The translations under genes were made by a program, and so were the position numbers. Of a DNA stretch of 33,207 nucleotides, positions 31,770-33,207 are shown in pieces. The stretch is taken from contig JAYRWN010000383.1 of NCBI GenBank assembly GCA_041917975.1, forward strand, positions 1 to 33,207, in the 5' to 3' direction. This DNA is from JAYRWN01 sp041917975. GTDB lineage: Bacteria; Bacteroidota; Bacteroidia; Chitinophagales; Saprospiraceae. Numbering within the stretch: the stretch's first letter is position 1; every line of letters begins with the position of its first letter. Below the pieces are notes generated by a model. It searched no databases and was not told the origin of the DNA. It worked only from the letters and a program-made list of their open reading frames with translations.

Positions 31770-33207
31770 ATTGAAGTAGATTTAGATACGCTTTACCCAA
31801 GAATTGTGTGATATCGCTTGCAATCAAGGCTTCCTGACTAATTTCTTGAACAGCCAAGTCCCCGGCTGACCCGTGCAAAAAAACGCCAAGTTTGGCGGCA
31901 TCGCCCGCAGAATATCCTTGAACCAATAAACCGGTTAAGATGCCTGTTAAAACATCTCCCGAGCCGGCTGTGGCCATACCTGGATTGCCACTCATATTGA
32001 AGTGAACCGAACCGTCCGGGAGAGCAATACAGCTAAAAGCACCCTTTAAAACGATTACGCACTCATGTTCTTGGGCCTTAACCCTTAATAATTCAAAACG
32101 TTCAAAGTCATTTAAGGTTACGCCAAATAACCGTTCGAACTCTTTAGGATGCGGAGTGAGAATGGAATTACGAGGAATTAGTCCATGAAGCCTATGTCTA
32201 GCTATCAGATTTAAAGCATCCGCATCCAGAACCATCGGAATTTGGTGATAAGATATTAGGCAATGTTCGAGTGCTTTAGCTGTATTATCATGTATGCCTA
32301 GTCCAGGTCCAATACCAATGGCATCAAATCCGGAAAGGTTCTGATGCAATGAAGAAATTACCTCCTCATGAGAGGGGACATTTAAACACATAACTTCACT
32401 CACTGCTTGTTGGATGATTGAAACTACGGACCCGGCAGTAAGCGCGGTGACTAGGCCTGCACCTGCACGCAAAGCCCCTTTAGCTGCTAAAACCGCTGCG
32501 CCGGCTTTGCCGAAACTTCCAGCGACGACTAAAGCATGGCCATATGTGCCTTTATGATCAAAAATGTTCCTTTTTTTAATCAAAGCAGCCAGGTTATCCA
32601 AATCCAAAGTAGTAGCTGAACAGGACAATGTAGCCAAAAACGACTCTTCAAGGCCTATGTGCCCTAATATCCAGTTCCCTACATATTTCTGATTTTCCTG
32701 AAAGAAAAAAGCGAGTTTTGGTATTTGGAAAGCCATGGTATGTTGGGCTTGAATGGCCAGTTGAGTGGTATGATCATCAGCAAATAAGCCAGATGGCATA
32801 TCCACAGCAATAATTGTGGATGCATGTGTATTGATTAATGAAATCACTTTCAACCAGTAGGAGGATAAAGGTTTATTCAAGCCGCTTCCAAGTATGGCAT
32901 CAATAACGAGCTCTTCTTCTTTGGGGAGAATTGGTACCTGGTCCGGATAACAATTGTCGATTTTATAATCGCTGAGTCGGTTTAATTTCGATAAATTGAT
33001 TTGAAAATCTGCACTTTTTGAACTTGATATGTGACAGATTACAAAGCGAACTCGGTATAATTTTTGAATGAGTAATCTACCAATAACCAGACCATCGCCA
33101 CCATTGTTTCCAGGTCCACAATAGATACAAACAGGGCGGTTTATGTCTGAAAAATGATGACAAAACCAGTTAGTGAAAACAGTACCCGCTCTTTCCATAA
33201 GTGCTTC
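31723..33207 (-). CDS. nnrD/nnrE: Bifunctional NAD(P)H-hydrate epimerase/dehydratase (5' end outside window)
   Basis: Repairs damaged NADHX and NADPHX: the N-terminal YjeF domain epimerises the hydrates and the C-terminal ribokinase-like domain dehydrates them with ATP or ADP. The window edge cuts the beginning: the frame continues EALMERAG to base 33207, and the usual leading 'S.eqi...d' residues are missing, so this is partial. Epimerase motifs seen: CGPGNNGGDGLVIGRLL, and DAILGSGLNKPL. Dehydratase motifs: YGHALVVAGSFGKAGAAVLA, GIGPGLGI, VLDADALN, LTPHPKEFERL and the NPGMATAGSGDVLTG catalytic loop. The domains are fused in one chain as in most bacteria. It overlaps the sirtuin by 47 bases. 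Confidence 0.94.
   Translation of the reverse strand, partial: EALMERAGTVFTNWFCHHFSDINRPVCIYCGPGNNGGDGLVIGRLLIQKLYRVRFVICHISSSKSADFQINLSKLNRLSDYKIDNCYPDQVPILPKEEELVIDAILGSGLNKPLSSYWLKVISLINTHASTIIAVDMPSGLFADDHTTQLAIQAQHTMAFQIPKLAFFFQENQKYVGNWILGHIGLEESFLATLSCSATTLDLDNLAALIKKRNIFDHKGTYGHALVVAGSFGKAGAAVLAAKGALRAGAGLVTALTAGSVVSIIQQAVSEVMCLNVPSHEEVISSLHQNLSGFDAIGIGPGLGIHDNTAKALEHCLISYHQIPMVLDADALNLIARHRLHGLIPRNSILTPHPKEFERLFGVTLNDFERFELLRVKAQEHECVIVLKGAFSCIALPDGSVHFNMSGNPGMATAGSGDVLTGILTGLLVQGYSAGDAAKLGVFLHGSAGDLAVQEISQEALIASDITQFLGKAYLNLLQYAQTKSGRFYRRWNF

Noticed and set aside
31723..33198. Taking the Met at 33198 as the real start of nnrD/E
   Set aside because: The frame stays open to the window edge (EAL precedes MERAG), and the family's first 20-30 residues are missing, so the true start is outside the window.
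1..33207. parS sites, tRNA/rRNA genes, CRISPR arrays, insertion sequences or phage genes
   Set aside because: Read by eye on both strands, I found no GTTTCACGTGAAAC-type site, no tRNA cloverleaf with a GGTTCRA arm, no regular spaced repeats, no transposase and no terminal repeats. A covariance or motif search could still reveal weak cases.

Overview
The window looks like a chromosomal segment of a member of the Bacteroidota, most likely the class Saprospiria (Haliscomenobacter/Lewinella relatives). The evidence is a type IX secretion (T9SS) cargo protein whose dockerin-like repeat and following segment have the form usual in that group, a PorT gene directly after ubiE, the parA-parB-DUF5683 order, and recurrent Bacteroidota-type promoters (TTG or TTTG, about 19 nt, TAnnTTTG). 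The clade assignment is inference from protein style. I see no insertion sequence, phage gene, CRISPR array, rRNA or tRNA; this is mostly core housekeeping DNA.

Layout. 1-946: the 5' part of fmt (leftward, running off the left edge) diverges from an SCP2-domain protein. 983-3247: leftward operon parA-parB-DUF5683. 3347-5038: leftward T9SS cargo with a cysteine-less thioredoxin-like domain. 5240-6455: lipB with an overlapping hotdog thioesterase. 6456-9062: leftward operon of a Tat-type Mn superoxide dismutase, a small protein with a Tudor/CarD-like start, and a TlpA-like lipoprotein. 9186-10682: M28 peptidase. 10683-11873: leftward set of a 50-residue lipoprotein, a bacilliredoxin-like protein lacking its cysteine, and mnmD. 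11981-14395: mpl and pdhB. 14406-15503: ychF. 15632-16225: AcpH-like. 16230-17650: ubiE-porT. 17787-21718: gyrA and a TPR protein. 21777-22643: SH3 lipoprotein. 22793-26350: smc. 26635-27912: tyrS. 28064-31071: a LolE-like permease, a membrane HExxH protein and corA. 31068-33207: a class III-type sirtuin and the 5'-truncated NAD(P)HX repair enzyme nnrD/E.

Themes. Chromosome maintenance is well represented (parAB, gyrA, smc), and three of these genes carry a palindrome or hairpin on the promoter or start codon. Other themes are the cell envelope and T9SS (mpl, LolE-like permease, PorT, cargo, lipoproteins), cofactors and redox (lipB, pdhB, ubiE, SOD, TlpA, NAD(P)HX repair beside a sirtuin) and translation (fmt, tyrS, mnmD, ychF).

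No clearly new multi-gene defence or biosynthetic system is visible. The best leads are the cysteine-less bacilliredoxin-like protein and its unlisted small lipoprotein neighbour, the operator-like palindromes at parA and gyrA, the hairpin-rich smc-tyrS gap, the membrane HExxH protein, and the T9SS protein with an inactive thioredoxin fold. No stretch over 300 bases lacks a gene; the longest gap is 26351-26634.
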